From Actinomycetes bacterium (GTDB lineage Bacteria > Actinomycetota > Acidimicrobiia > Acidimicrobiales > JAJYPT01): a stretch of DNA of 9,279 bases. The stretch covers positions 1 through 9,279 of the forward strand of contig JAJYPT010000061.1 of assembly GCA_021795135.1 (NCBI GenBank), in the 5' to 3' direction. The notes beneath the pieces were generated by a model. It was given only the letters and a program-made list of their open reading frames with translations. It did no database searches and was not told where the DNA came from. Positions 1 through 6,296 of the stretch are shown in pieces. Both the position numbers and the translations under genes were made by a program. Positions within the stretch are counted from its first letter, which is position 1, and every line of letters starts with the position of its first letter.

Positions 1-936
1 AATAGTCAAGATCAATCCTGGGATGAGGTGGGGGATAGTAAAATACCTATTACTTCAGGAGTAGCAAATCTTGATTCAGTTGATATTTTTTATCAAACAT
101 TTGGAGATCCATCTGCTCCTCCTTTGATTCTAATTATGGGACTGGGAATGCCAGGAGTTGCTTGGCATGACAGTGTTTGTTTCCAACTTGCCAAGAGAGG
201 GTTTTTTGCTATCCGTTTTGACAATCGTGATTCTGGAAGATCAAGTCGGATTTTAGGTGGACCCGTTCCAGATATTCTAAGTGCTCTAGGTGGTAATAAA
301 GATTCTCTATCATATACTTTGAAAGATTTTGCAAAAGATACTGTTGGCTTGATGGAATTTTTAAATATAGATGCTGCCCATTTGGTGGGGGTATCTATGG
401 GAGGAATGATCGCTCAGAAAGTGGTTATAGATTATCCAAGTCGAGTTTTGTCGCTGTGTTCTATTATGTCTTCAACTGGAGCAAAAAACGTAGGTCAACC
501 TAGTCCTGATGCTATTCCTTTTTTCTTTCAAATAGGATTAGGAGGAGCCAATAACGATTTTAATGCAGATGCTATGGCAGCTATTGCTAAGAAATTATTT
601 TCTTCTCCTGGTTTTGATCTAGATGAAGAGTGGGTAAGAAGCAACTTGAAACAAGTAGATCCAACAGAAGGTCCTTTCCCCCAATCTACTGCTCGACAAC
701 TTGTAGCTATAATAGCTAGCTGTGATAGAACCCAAGCATTGAAAAATGTAAAGGTCAATACTTTAGTAATACATGGAGATTCAGATTTAGTGATTGCACC
801 AAGTGGAGGACAAGCTACAGCTGAGGCAATTCCAGGAGCAAAATTTTTGCTTATCCCGGGGATGGGACATAATTTGCCACGAGAAGTATGGCCTGTGATC
901 ATAGACGCTATAGTTCAAAATTCTTTAGAAGTATAA
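1..936 (+). CDS. alpha/beta hydrolase, 5' end outside the window
   Basis: Probable serine hydrolase of the alpha/beta-hydrolase fold; the substrate cannot be read from the sequence. Counting from the GTG at 28 (302 residues), the oxyanion-side strand and loop is LILIMGLGMPG (33-43), followed by FDNRDSGRS (64-72). The nucleophile elbow is GVSMGG with Ser123, the acid is probably Asp253 in HGDSD, and the base is His281 in GMGHNLP, so the catalytic triad looks complete. The FDNRDxGxS and GLGMP signatures resemble the esterase group that includes RdmC-like methylesterases, but this assigns the fold, not the reaction. The frame is open from base 1. The GTG at 28 has no properly spaced Shine-Dalgarno, so the true start is probably upstream of the window. 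There is no signal peptide or membrane segment in the visible part. The gene is followed by a 118-base spacer before rodA on the same strand. Confidence 0.85.
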   Translation, partial: NSQDQSWDEVGDSKIPITSGVANLDSVDIFYQTFGDPSAPPLILIMGLGMPGVAWHDSVCFQLAKRGFFAIRFDNRDSGRSSRILGGPVPDILSALGGNKDSLSYTLKDFAKDTVGLMEFLNIDAAHLVGVSMGGMIAQKVVIDYPSRVLSLCSIMSSTGAKNVGQPSPDAIPFFFQIGLGGANNDFNADAMAAIAKKLFSSPGFDLDEEWVRSNLKQVDPTEGPFPQSTARQLVAIIASCDRTQALKNVKVNTLVIHGDSDLVIAPSGGQATAEAIPGAKFLLIPGMGHNLPREVWPVIIDAIVQNSLEV

Positions 937-1013
937 CCAAATTTGACACCCATAAAGTATTTTTTTGCTACAGCGATCAAAATAAGTAACAACTTGTTGG
1001 TAATGTTGAGCTT

Positions 1014-1040
1014 TAGTCTTAGATCCAGCTGGATAGTCTT
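1014..1040. promoter_or_regulatory. candidate operator: palindrome with direct repeats upstream of rodA
   Basis: A 12-base perfect palindrome, ATCCAGCTGGAT (1023-1034), lies 20 bases upstream of the rodA start. It is bracketed by two copies of TAGTCTT (1014-1020 and 1034-1040). A dyad at this position could be a repressor site or part of a 5' leader. Zero-loop 12-base palindromes are expected a few times by chance in a window of this size, so only the position and the flanking repeats make it worth listing. Confidence 0.2.
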
Positions 1041-1044
1041 CAAG

Positions 1045-1050
1045 AGGAGG
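1045..1050 (+). promoter_or_regulatory. strong Shine-Dalgarno for rodA
   Basis: AGGAGG is a full anti-Shine-Dalgarno match. Two adjacent GTG codons follow, at 1052 and 1055. Spacing is 1 base to the first and 4 bases to the second, so the GTG at 1055 is the better start. The next in-frame start codon is a TTG nearly 80 bases downstream. Confidence 0.7.
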
Positions 1051-1054
1051 TGTG

Positions 1055-2221
1055 GTGTCATCACAATATGTTTTAGATAGAGGATCTTCCTTACGTCGTG
1101 TTAGTGTTGCCAAATCTAAATCTAAATCTCATATCTTGAGGAGAATAGACTGGCTGTTGATTTTGGTTACTATTTCTATAGCAGCTTTTGGGGATCTCAT
1201 TATTTATTCTGTAACCAAGCCTTTGCTGATAGCTTCAGGTCTTGGTCCCACTGTTGATTTAGTACATCAAGGAATTTATATAGCTATTGGTATAGTGGTA
1301 ATGGCAGTTGTGATGTCAATTGATTATCATAAGTTAGAGCGCTTTGTTCCACTGGCTTATTTTGGGCTAGTGACTATGTTGTTATTGGTGATGACTCCAA
1401 TTGGTTCTTCGGCTCTAGGATCTCAAAGATGGTTCTCGCTGGGACCGTTTCAGCTTCAACCTTCTGCTTTTACTAGTTTGGTATTGATTTTAGTCATGTC
1501 TAGTTACTTGGCTCAAACTCAAGGCACAATAGGATTGAAAAAGCTTATAAGCGCGTTAGTTATGGCTTTTATACCAATGATATTAGTAGTTATACAACCT
1601 GATTTAGGTACTGCTATTATTGCCGGATTTACGGTTTTAGTTATGCTTGTAGTAGGTGGAATAAAGGGAAAACATTTATTTGCTCTGTTTGTTTTGGCTA
1701 TTGTGGGTGCTTATCTTGTTATAACTTTGGGATTGTTGCACCATTATCAATTGCAACGGCTGACTTCTTTTTTGCACAATGGGAATCAAAGTACTACTGG
1801 TTATAATCTTACCCAGTCTAAGATAACCATAGGAAGTGGTGGACTCCATGGCAAAGGGCTATTTCAAGGTCCTCAGACCAATGGAGGCTATGTTCCAGCA
1901 CAAGGAACTGATTTTATCTTTACAGCAGTAGGGGAGCAATTTGGCTTTATTGGAACCGCTAGTTTAGTGAGCGGTTTTGCTATATTGCTATGGCGAATTT
2001 GGTCAGCAGCTATGCTTGCTAAAGATAAGCTAGGTACTTTGATGGTCGCTGGAGTATTTGGTCTAATTGGTGTATCTGTGTTTCAAAATATTGGAATGAC
2101 AATTGGTTTGATGCCAATTACAGGAATCCCGCTTCCTTTTTTAAGCTATGGTGGCTCAGCTATAATCGCTTTTTTCGCAGCTATAGGATTGGTTTTAAAT
2201 ATACGCATGCGACGTATGTGA
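1055..2221 (+). CDS. rodA: RodA-type SEDS peptidoglycan glycosyltransferase
   Basis: Multi-pass membrane protein of the SEDS family (RodA/FtsW/SpoVE), which polymerises lipid II into glycan strands together with a class B penicillin-binding protein. Numbered from the GTG at 1052 (389 residues), it has a short basic cytoplasmic N-terminus (about 1-32), then about ten hydrophobic segments. Family landmarks are GSQRWFSLGPFQLQPSAF (123-140), QPDLGTAI (182-189), the long extracellular loop with TTGYNLTQSKI and GTDFIFTAVGEQFGFIG containing the presumed catalytic Asp287, and the C-terminal signature GLMPITGIPLPFLSYGGS (352-369). Length is normal for RodA. The usual QPxE..K segment here reads QPSAFTS, so both the acidic and the basic residue are missing. 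The start at 1055 is chosen from the AGGAGG at 1045-1050. The same-strand DUF151 gene follows after 67 bases and could be co-transcribed. RodA rather than FtsW is inferred from length and motifs; no mreBCD or pbp2 gene is in view. Confidence 0.85.
   Translation: MSSQYVLDRGSSLRRVSVAKSKSKSHILRRIDWLLILVTISIAAFGDLIIYSVTKPLLIASGLGPTVDLVHQGIYIAIGIVVMAVVMSIDYHKLERFVPLAYFGLVTMLLLVMTPIGSSALGSQRWFSLGPFQLQPSAFTSLVLILVMSSYLAQTQGTIGLKKLISALVMAFIPMILVVIQPDLGTAIIAGFTVLVMLVVGGIKGKHLFALFVLAIVGAYLVITLGLLHHYQLQRLTSFLHNGNQSTTGYNLTQSKITIGSGGLHGKGLFQGPQTNGGYVPAQGTDFIFTAVGEQFGFIGTASLVSGFAILLWRIWSAAMLAKDKLGTLMVAGVFGLIGVSVFQNIGMTIGLMPITGIPLPFLSYGGSAIIAFFAAIGLVLNIRMRRM
1112..1129. repeat. three tandem copies of AAATCT in the rodA 5' end
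   Basis: AAATCT occurs three times head to tail and encodes a Lys-Ser repeat in the basic N-terminus of RodA. The unit is six bases, so copy-number changes would not shift the frame. It is probably simple low-complexity sequence. Confidence 0.6.
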
Positions 2222-2288
2222 TGAGGAAGTTTTTTGACTGCCTTTGTGATATCTAACTTTTTGAATAAATAATGAAAGGTTGATAATA

Positions 2289-2819
2289 ATGGAGGAGTCA
2301 CCAGATAAAGAATCAGTTGCAGATGGGTTAGAAAAAGACTTAGATAAAAGTTCTAAATCCATACTCCAAAGGCCTCAATTGAAGCCTTTGGATCCTTCTT
2401 CTTCTCTCAGACCTGCTGGGATTGTAGGAGTGGAGTTAGATCTTCCTAATGTCTATCCAATTTTGACTTTGCAAGAAAAAGATTCTCCCAAACGAAAAAT
2501 TCTTATGCCAATTGGAATGTCTGAAGGCATAGCAATTGCCCATGGACTCAAAAATATTGCTACTCCTAGACCTTTGACTCATGAGTTTTTTAGCGAAATA
2601 ATGATCAGTTTTGGGGTTTGGCTCCAAAGGGTTAGTATCACTTCTATAGTTGGACATACCTATCATGGAGAAGTTGAACTAATTAGTGGAAATATTTCTA
2701 CAGTTTTATCTTGTAGGCCCAGTGATGCAATAGCTTTGGCTCTAAGACAAAGATATCCAATCCCTCTTTATATTGATGTTGATGTTTTAGACCAAGCTGG
2801 AGTTATTTCTGAAGAATAG
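2289..2819 (+). CDS. DUF151 / bifunctional nuclease (BFN) domain protein
   Basis: Cytoplasmic protein of the DUF151 family, a fold with proposed DNase/RNase activity in plant BBD proteins and an unclear role in bacteria. With the ATG at 2289 it has 176 residues. Residues 1-42 are charged, polar and probably disordered. The domain runs from about 45 to 172: GVELDLPNVYPILTLQE (47-63), MPIGMSEGIAIAHGL (73-87), the hallmark PRPLTHEF (93-100), RVSITSIVGHTYHGEVEL (114-131) and the highly conserved RPSDAIALALR (143-153), followed by PIPLYIDVDVL. The start is set by GAAAGG (2274-2279) nine bases before the ATG; a TTG at 2280 would add only three residues and directly abuts that site. It lies 67 bases after rodA on the same strand, and its last 52 bases overlap the 3' end of the converging second SEDS gene. 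A large near-palindrome lies in the disordered N-terminal coding region. Confidence 0.85.
   Translation: MEESPDKESVADGLEKDLDKSSKSILQRPQLKPLDPSSSLRPAGIVGVELDLPNVYPILTLQEKDSPKRKILMPIGMSEGIAIAHGLKNIATPRPLTHEFFSEIMISFGVWLQRVSITSIVGHTYHGEVELISGNISTVLSCRPSDAIALALRQRYPIPLYIDVDVLDQAGVISEE
2365..2392. repeat. 28-base near-perfect palindrome inside the DUF151 gene
   Basis: TCCAAAGGCCTCAA and its partner TTGAAGCCTTTGGA pair at 13 of 14 positions with no loop; the only mismatch is next to the central TCAATTGA. It lies in the part of the gene that encodes the low-complexity linker before the DUF151 domain. Confidence 0.8.
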
Positions 2820-4153
2820 CTTTGGGACGTTATGGCCGGACTGTCATTGGCCTCTGCTGAAATTCTCATCAACAAAGCAATCAGAACATAATTAGCCAAC
2901 AAAGAAGATCCTCCGTAGGCAACAAATGGAAGAGTGACTCCAGTCAAAGGTAGTAGTCTTACTATCCCAGCCATAATGAAAAAGGCTTGAAATCCAATAG
3001 TTGCAGTAAGTCCAACAGCTAGTAATTTAGGAAATTCAGACCGTGCCTTTAGAGCAATTTTAAATCCTGCTCCTACTATTAGTACAAAGCATATGACAAT
3101 AGCAGAAGTTCCAAGTAGTCCCATCTCTTCGCCAATAGCAGCAAAAATGAAGTCACTAACTACCACCGGAATCAACTGAGGATGTCCAAGTCCTAATCCG
3201 GTTCCAGATAATCCACCAGCAGCTAGAGCAAAAAGTCCCTGAATAAGTTGGTATCCAGTTGTGTTTTGATGAGGCCATGGATTGAGCCATATGGAAATTC
3301 TTTCAACAACGTGGGCGAAAAGTGCCATTCCAATAACCATTCCTATGGCAAAAAGTACTGCAGCTATTATGAGATAGGCTACCCTTCCAGTTGCAACCCA
3401 TAGCATTGATATAAAAAGAACAAATATAAGCAAAGAAAAACCAATGTCATGTTCAGCAACCATTATTATCATAGATAAACCCCAAGCTGCTAAAACTGGG
3501 GCTAAAGCACGAGGCGAGGGAAATAAAAAATTGCCTAGCCTTGCTGTGGGCACTCGCAGTAATTCTTGTTTTTCTACTAAATAAGAAGCAAAGAAAATAG
3601 CTAAGGCAATTTTAGCTACCTCTACTGGCTGAAATGTTATAGGTCCCAATACTATCCACAGCCGTGCTCCGTTTATGTTGCTACCAATTCCAGGAGCTAG
3701 AGGTAGAATTAAAAGAACAATACCAGATAGGGCTAATAAGTAACGATATTTACTTAAAAAACCCGAATAACGCACTATAAGTAAAGTTAAGATATAAACA
3801 ACTATACCTAAAGCTGTCCATACAGCTTGTTTACTGGCAAGGTGATAATCTAGACGAGTAATCATTACATAACCTAAGCCATTTAACAATGCAGCCATAG
3901 GTAACAGAATTGGATCTGCATTAGGTGCTAAATAACGATTTGCAATATGAGCTGCTAGCTCTAAGGTTAGTATGATTCCAAAAAATGGCAAAACGTTAGC
4001 TGGCATGGAGGCAGTTTTTCCCAAAGACGCCAAAATGTAGGCAGATATAGTAACCACAGCTGCCAATATCAACAGACCAAGTTCTGTTCTGCGCCTTGGA
4101 GATACTACTCTTTTTAGTTTAGTTGAATTTGAAGGTGATTTTTTTCTTAACAT
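2768..4153 (-). CDS. FtsW/RodA/SpoVE-family (SEDS) protein, actinobacterial-like
   Basis: Second SEDS-family peptidoglycan polymerase, 461 residues, multi-pass membrane. It is only distantly similar to the RodA encoded at 1055-2221. The N-terminus is basic (RKK...SPRRRTELGLLIL, residues 3-30), a pattern I associate with actinobacterial FtsW/RodA proteins. It has two extra hydrophobic segments before the common core. Landmarks are NGARLWIVLGPITFQPVEVAK (161-181), which keeps the QPxE..K motif lost in the other SEDS protein, AEHDIGFSLL (233-242) replacing QPDLGT, NTTGYQLIQ (297-305), VSDFIFAAIGEEMGLLG (332-348) with presumed catalytic Asp334, and LLPLTGVTLPFVAYGGSS (400-417). A Ser/Thr-rich tail of about 30 residues follows the last helix, and its end is encoded in the overlap with the DUF151 gene. 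There is no clear Shine-Dalgarno before the ATG, and a possible -10 lies 11 bases upstream, so a very short leader is likely. The FtsW versus RodA role cannot be decided here; no partner PBP gene is in view. Confidence 0.85.
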   Translation of the reverse strand: MLRKKSPSNSTKLKRVVSPRRRTELGLLILAAVVTISAYILASLGKTASMPANVLPFFGIILTLELAAHIANRYLAPNADPILLPMAALLNGLGYVMITRLDYHLASKQAVWTALGIVVYILTLLIVRYSGFLSKYRYLLALSGIVLLILPLAPGIGSNINGARLWIVLGPITFQPVEVAKIALAIFFASYLVEKQELLRVPTARLGNFLFPSPRALAPVLAAWGLSMIIMVAEHDIGFSLLIFVLFISMLWVATGRVAYLIIAAVLFAIGMVIGMALFAHVVERISIWLNPWPHQNTTGYQLIQGLFALAAGGLSGTGLGLGHPQLIPVVVSDFIFAAIGEEMGLLGTSAIVICFVLIVGAGFKIALKARSEFPKLLAVGLTATIGFQAFFIMAGIVRLLPLTGVTLPFVAYGGSSLLANYVLIALLMRISAEANDSPAITSQSYSSEITPAWSKTSTSI

Positions 4154-4187
4154 TAGTGCTGTCTAGTCTAGACCTTTAAGAGGATAA
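4154..4187. promoter_or_regulatory. 34-base divergent promoter region between the SEDS gene and ppk
   Basis: All the non-coding DNA between two divergent genes is in these 34 bases. They contain the palindrome GTCTAGAC (4166-4173) overlapping a direct repeat of GTCTA. TAGTCT (4164-4169, +) and TAGACT (4170-4165, -) both fit the TANNNT -10 pattern, so the two promoters may overlap in opposite directions. I see no convincing -35 on either side; any -35 would lie inside the neighbouring coding sequences. Confidence 0.3.
4178..4184 (+). promoter_or_regulatory. ppk: Shine-Dalgarno of ppk, leaving the start ambiguous
   Basis: AAGAGGA lies 3 bases before the GTG at 4188 and 12 bases before the in-frame ATG at 4197. 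Neither spacing is ideal. The two starts differ by only three residues, and both come before the conserved YINRELSWLEFN segment. Confidence 0.5.
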
Positions 4188-6296
4188 GTGTATAACATGG
4201 ACACTATTAGAAGCAAAGATATTAAATATATAAACAGAGAATTATCTTGGCTTGAGTTCAACGCTAGGGTGTTAGAACTAGCAGGCGACAAAAAACAACC
4301 TTTGTTGGAAAGAGCAAAATTTTTAGCTATTTTTAGTCAAAATTTAGATGAATTTTTCCAAGTCAGAGTAGCAGCATTGAAAGATCAACTCGAAGCTGGA
4401 ATATCTGTTACTTCAACAGACACTTTAAGTCCAGGCCAACAGCTCAAAGCTATTAGAAACCGAGTTGAACAGCTATTAGAACAACATAGTAATCTTTTTA
4501 CCAAAGATGTACTAATTGGACTCAAACAAGCTGGTATCAAAATTTTAAATTGGGATGAACTAAACCAAGATACCCAAGATGAAGCAAATGATATTTTCAA
4601 TGAGGGAATTTTCCCAGTTCTTACTCCTTTGGCTGTAGATCCTGGTCATCCTTTTCCTTATATATCAAATCTTTCTTTGAGTATTGCAGCAATTGTTGGA
4701 GATCCTTGTCTAAACCAACATAGATTTGTTAGGGTAAAAGTTCCTTCTTTGCTACCACGTTTTGTCCAGTTGAAAGACTCATTATTTGTTCCCTTGGAAC
4801 AAGTAATTACAGCGCATTTGGATTCTTTGTTTCCAGGAATGCAGATTCAGTCTCCATTTACTTTTAGAATTACTAGAAATGCTGATCTTACATTGGAAGA
4901 AGACGCAGAAGATTTGCTATCAGCTGTAGAAATTGAGCTTCGTCGCAGAAGATTTGGACAAGCTGTAAGGCTCGAAATTCCCTCTGGGGTAGATCCTGAG
5001 GTTCGTTCTTTATTGATGAAAGAACTAGAAGTAGAAAACAGCGATGTCTATGAAATAGATTCTATGCTTGACTTGTCTAGTCTTTGGTCCTTATATGATC
5101 TAGCTCGGCCAGATTTAAAGGCAGAACCTTGGATCGGCATTACCCAGCCTGGTTTGGCTGATGCAGAAGATGAGATGGCAAATATATTTTCTTTATTGAA
5201 AGAACGAGATATTTTAGTCCAACATCCCTATGATTCTTTTGCTTCATCTGTAGAAGCCTTTATCTCTCAAGCAGCTAGAGATCCTCATGTTTTGGCTATA
5301 AAACAAACCCTTTACCGAACTTCTGGGGATAGTCCTATAGTCAAGTCTTTAATTAGAGCAGCAGATTCGGGAAAACAAGTTGTTGCATTGGTAGAGTTGA
5401 AAGCTCGTTTTGACGAACAAGCCAATATTGCTTGGGCAAGGGCATTAGAACAAGCTGGAGTGCATGTAGTTTATGGACTCATGGGTCTCAAAACTCACTC
5501 TAAGACAGCTTTAGTTGTCAGACAAGAAAGAGGTGTAATAAAACGTTATTGCCATATTGGAACAGGTAATTACAATTCCAAAACGGCAAAAATTTATGAA
5601 GACATAGGACTTTTATCTTCTGATGAGGACTTGGGATCCGATTTGAGTCAGTTATTTAACTTTATAACTGGTTTTGGTAAAGATATAAAATACAAACGCT
5701 TAATCGTTGCTCCCCAAGCTCTAAGAAGTCGAATGATTGAACTTATAGAGACTCAAGCTAGTAAAAAAGAACAAGGTTTGATAGTTATGAAGCTAAATAA
5801 CTTGTCTGATCCTTTGACCATAGAAGCTTTATATAAAGCTTCTATGGCTGGAGCCAAAGTACAACTTATTGTTAGAAGTATTTGTCGATTGAGACCTGGG
5901 GTGCAAGGACTATCAGAAAATATAACAGTACGTTCTATTGTCGATAGATATTTGGAACATTCAAGAATTTTTGCTTTTGGAGGACCAGATGAACCTTGTG
6001 AATTTTTTATTGGTTCTGCTGATTTAATGGAGCGAAATCTAGATCGAAGAGTAGAGGTAATTACTCCTGTTTTGGACAAAACCCTCCAGAGGCGTATATG
6101 GAAAATTTTAACTCTTTGTTTGGCAGATGATACCCATGCTTGGAAACTAAATAGTGATGCTAGCTGGGAAAGAATAGCTACTACTAAAGGGATCAATTCC
6201 CAAAGTGAACTACGTTCTTTAGCTCTAAAGACCGAACAACACCGTAAAGTCTTAGATCCAGGCAAATTCTTATTAGAAGGCGCAGATAATTTATGA
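4188..6296 (+). CDS. ppk: polyphosphate kinase 1
   Basis: Catalyses reversible transfer of the ATP gamma-phosphate to polyphosphate through a phosphohistidine. It has 702 residues, normal for PPK1. Domains in order are: N domain (about 1-105) with YINRELSWLEFNARVLELA and the ATP-contacting SQNLDEFFQVR (50-60, Asn52); head domain (about 106-320) including FPVLTPLAVDPGHPFPYISNLSL; and the phospholipase D-like C1 and C2 domains. Catalytic features are all present: Arg377 in TLYRTSGDSPIV, Arg407 in ELKARFDE, His437 in LKTHSK (the expected phosphorylated His), His456 in HIGTGNYN, His591 in YLEHSRIF, and SADLMERNLDRRVE (610-623). The start may be the GTG at 4188 or the ATG at 4197; see the ribosome binding site entry. 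The stop overlaps the ppx start (ATGA), so the two are probably translated from one mRNA. A 30-base perfect palindrome lies in the codons for IEALYKASM in the C2 domain. Confidence 0.97.
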   Translation: MYNMDTIRSKDIKYINRELSWLEFNARVLELAGDKKQPLLERAKFLAIFSQNLDEFFQVRVAALKDQLEAGISVTSTDTLSPGQQLKAIRNRVEQLLEQHSNLFTKDVLIGLKQAGIKILNWDELNQDTQDEANDIFNEGIFPVLTPLAVDPGHPFPYISNLSLSIAAIVGDPCLNQHRFVRVKVPSLLPRFVQLKDSLFVPLEQVITAHLDSLFPGMQIQSPFTFRITRNADLTLEEDAEDLLSAVEIELRRRRFGQAVRLEIPSGVDPEVRSLLMKELEVENSDVYEIDSMLDLSSLWSLYDLARPDLKAEPWIGITQPGLADAEDEMANIFSLLKERDILVQHPYDSFASSVEAFISQAARDPHVLAIKQTLYRTSGDSPIVKSLIRAADSGKQVVALVELKARFDEQANIAWARALEQAGVHVVYGLMGLKTHSKTALVVRQERGVIKRYCHIGTGNYNSKTAKIYEDIGLLSSDEDLGSDLSQLFNFITGFGKDIKYKRLIVAPQALRSRMIELIETQASKKEQGLIVMKLNNLSDPLTIEALYKASMAGAKVQLIVRSICRLRPGVQGLSENITVRSIVDRYLEHSRIFAFGGPDEPCEFFIGSADLMERNLDRRVEVITPVLDKTLQRRIWKILTLCLADDTHAWKLNSDASWERIATTKGINSQSELRSLALKTEQHRKVLDPGKFLLEGADNL
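5818..5847. repeat. 30-base perfect palindrome inside ppk
   Basis: The left half CCATAGAAGCTTTAT is followed directly by its exact reverse complement ATAAAGCTTCTATGG, with no loop. It falls in the conserved C2-domain segment TIEALYKASMAG. The palindrome is in codon register on both strands, so the opposite strand also reads IEALYKASM in one frame. Confidence 0.95.

Noticed and set aside
28..30. GTG as the start of the alpha/beta hydrolase
   Set aside because: The G-rich stretch directly abuts it with no spacing, and the frame is open to the window edge, so the true start is probably upstream.
943..948. TTGACA, a perfect -35 box
   Set aside because: No acceptable -10 follows at 16-19 bases; the best spaced hexamer is TGCTAC. 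It may be chance in AT-rich DNA.
925..1113. Minus-strand frame of 62 codons across the hydrolase-rodA spacer
   Set aside because: It starts with TTG, has no Shine-Dalgarno, overlaps the rodA start and the hydrolase end, and shows no recognisable domain. It is kept only as part of a low-interest finding.
1954..1976. Hairpin with 7-base arms AACCGCT/AGCGGTT in rodA
   Set aside because: Arms of 7 bases with a 9-base loop are common by chance, and it lies in mid-gene.
5753..6265. 170-codon minus-strand frame containing IEALYKASM
   Set aside because: It is a shadow of ppk. The shared peptide arises only because the palindrome at 5818-5847 is in codon register on both strands.
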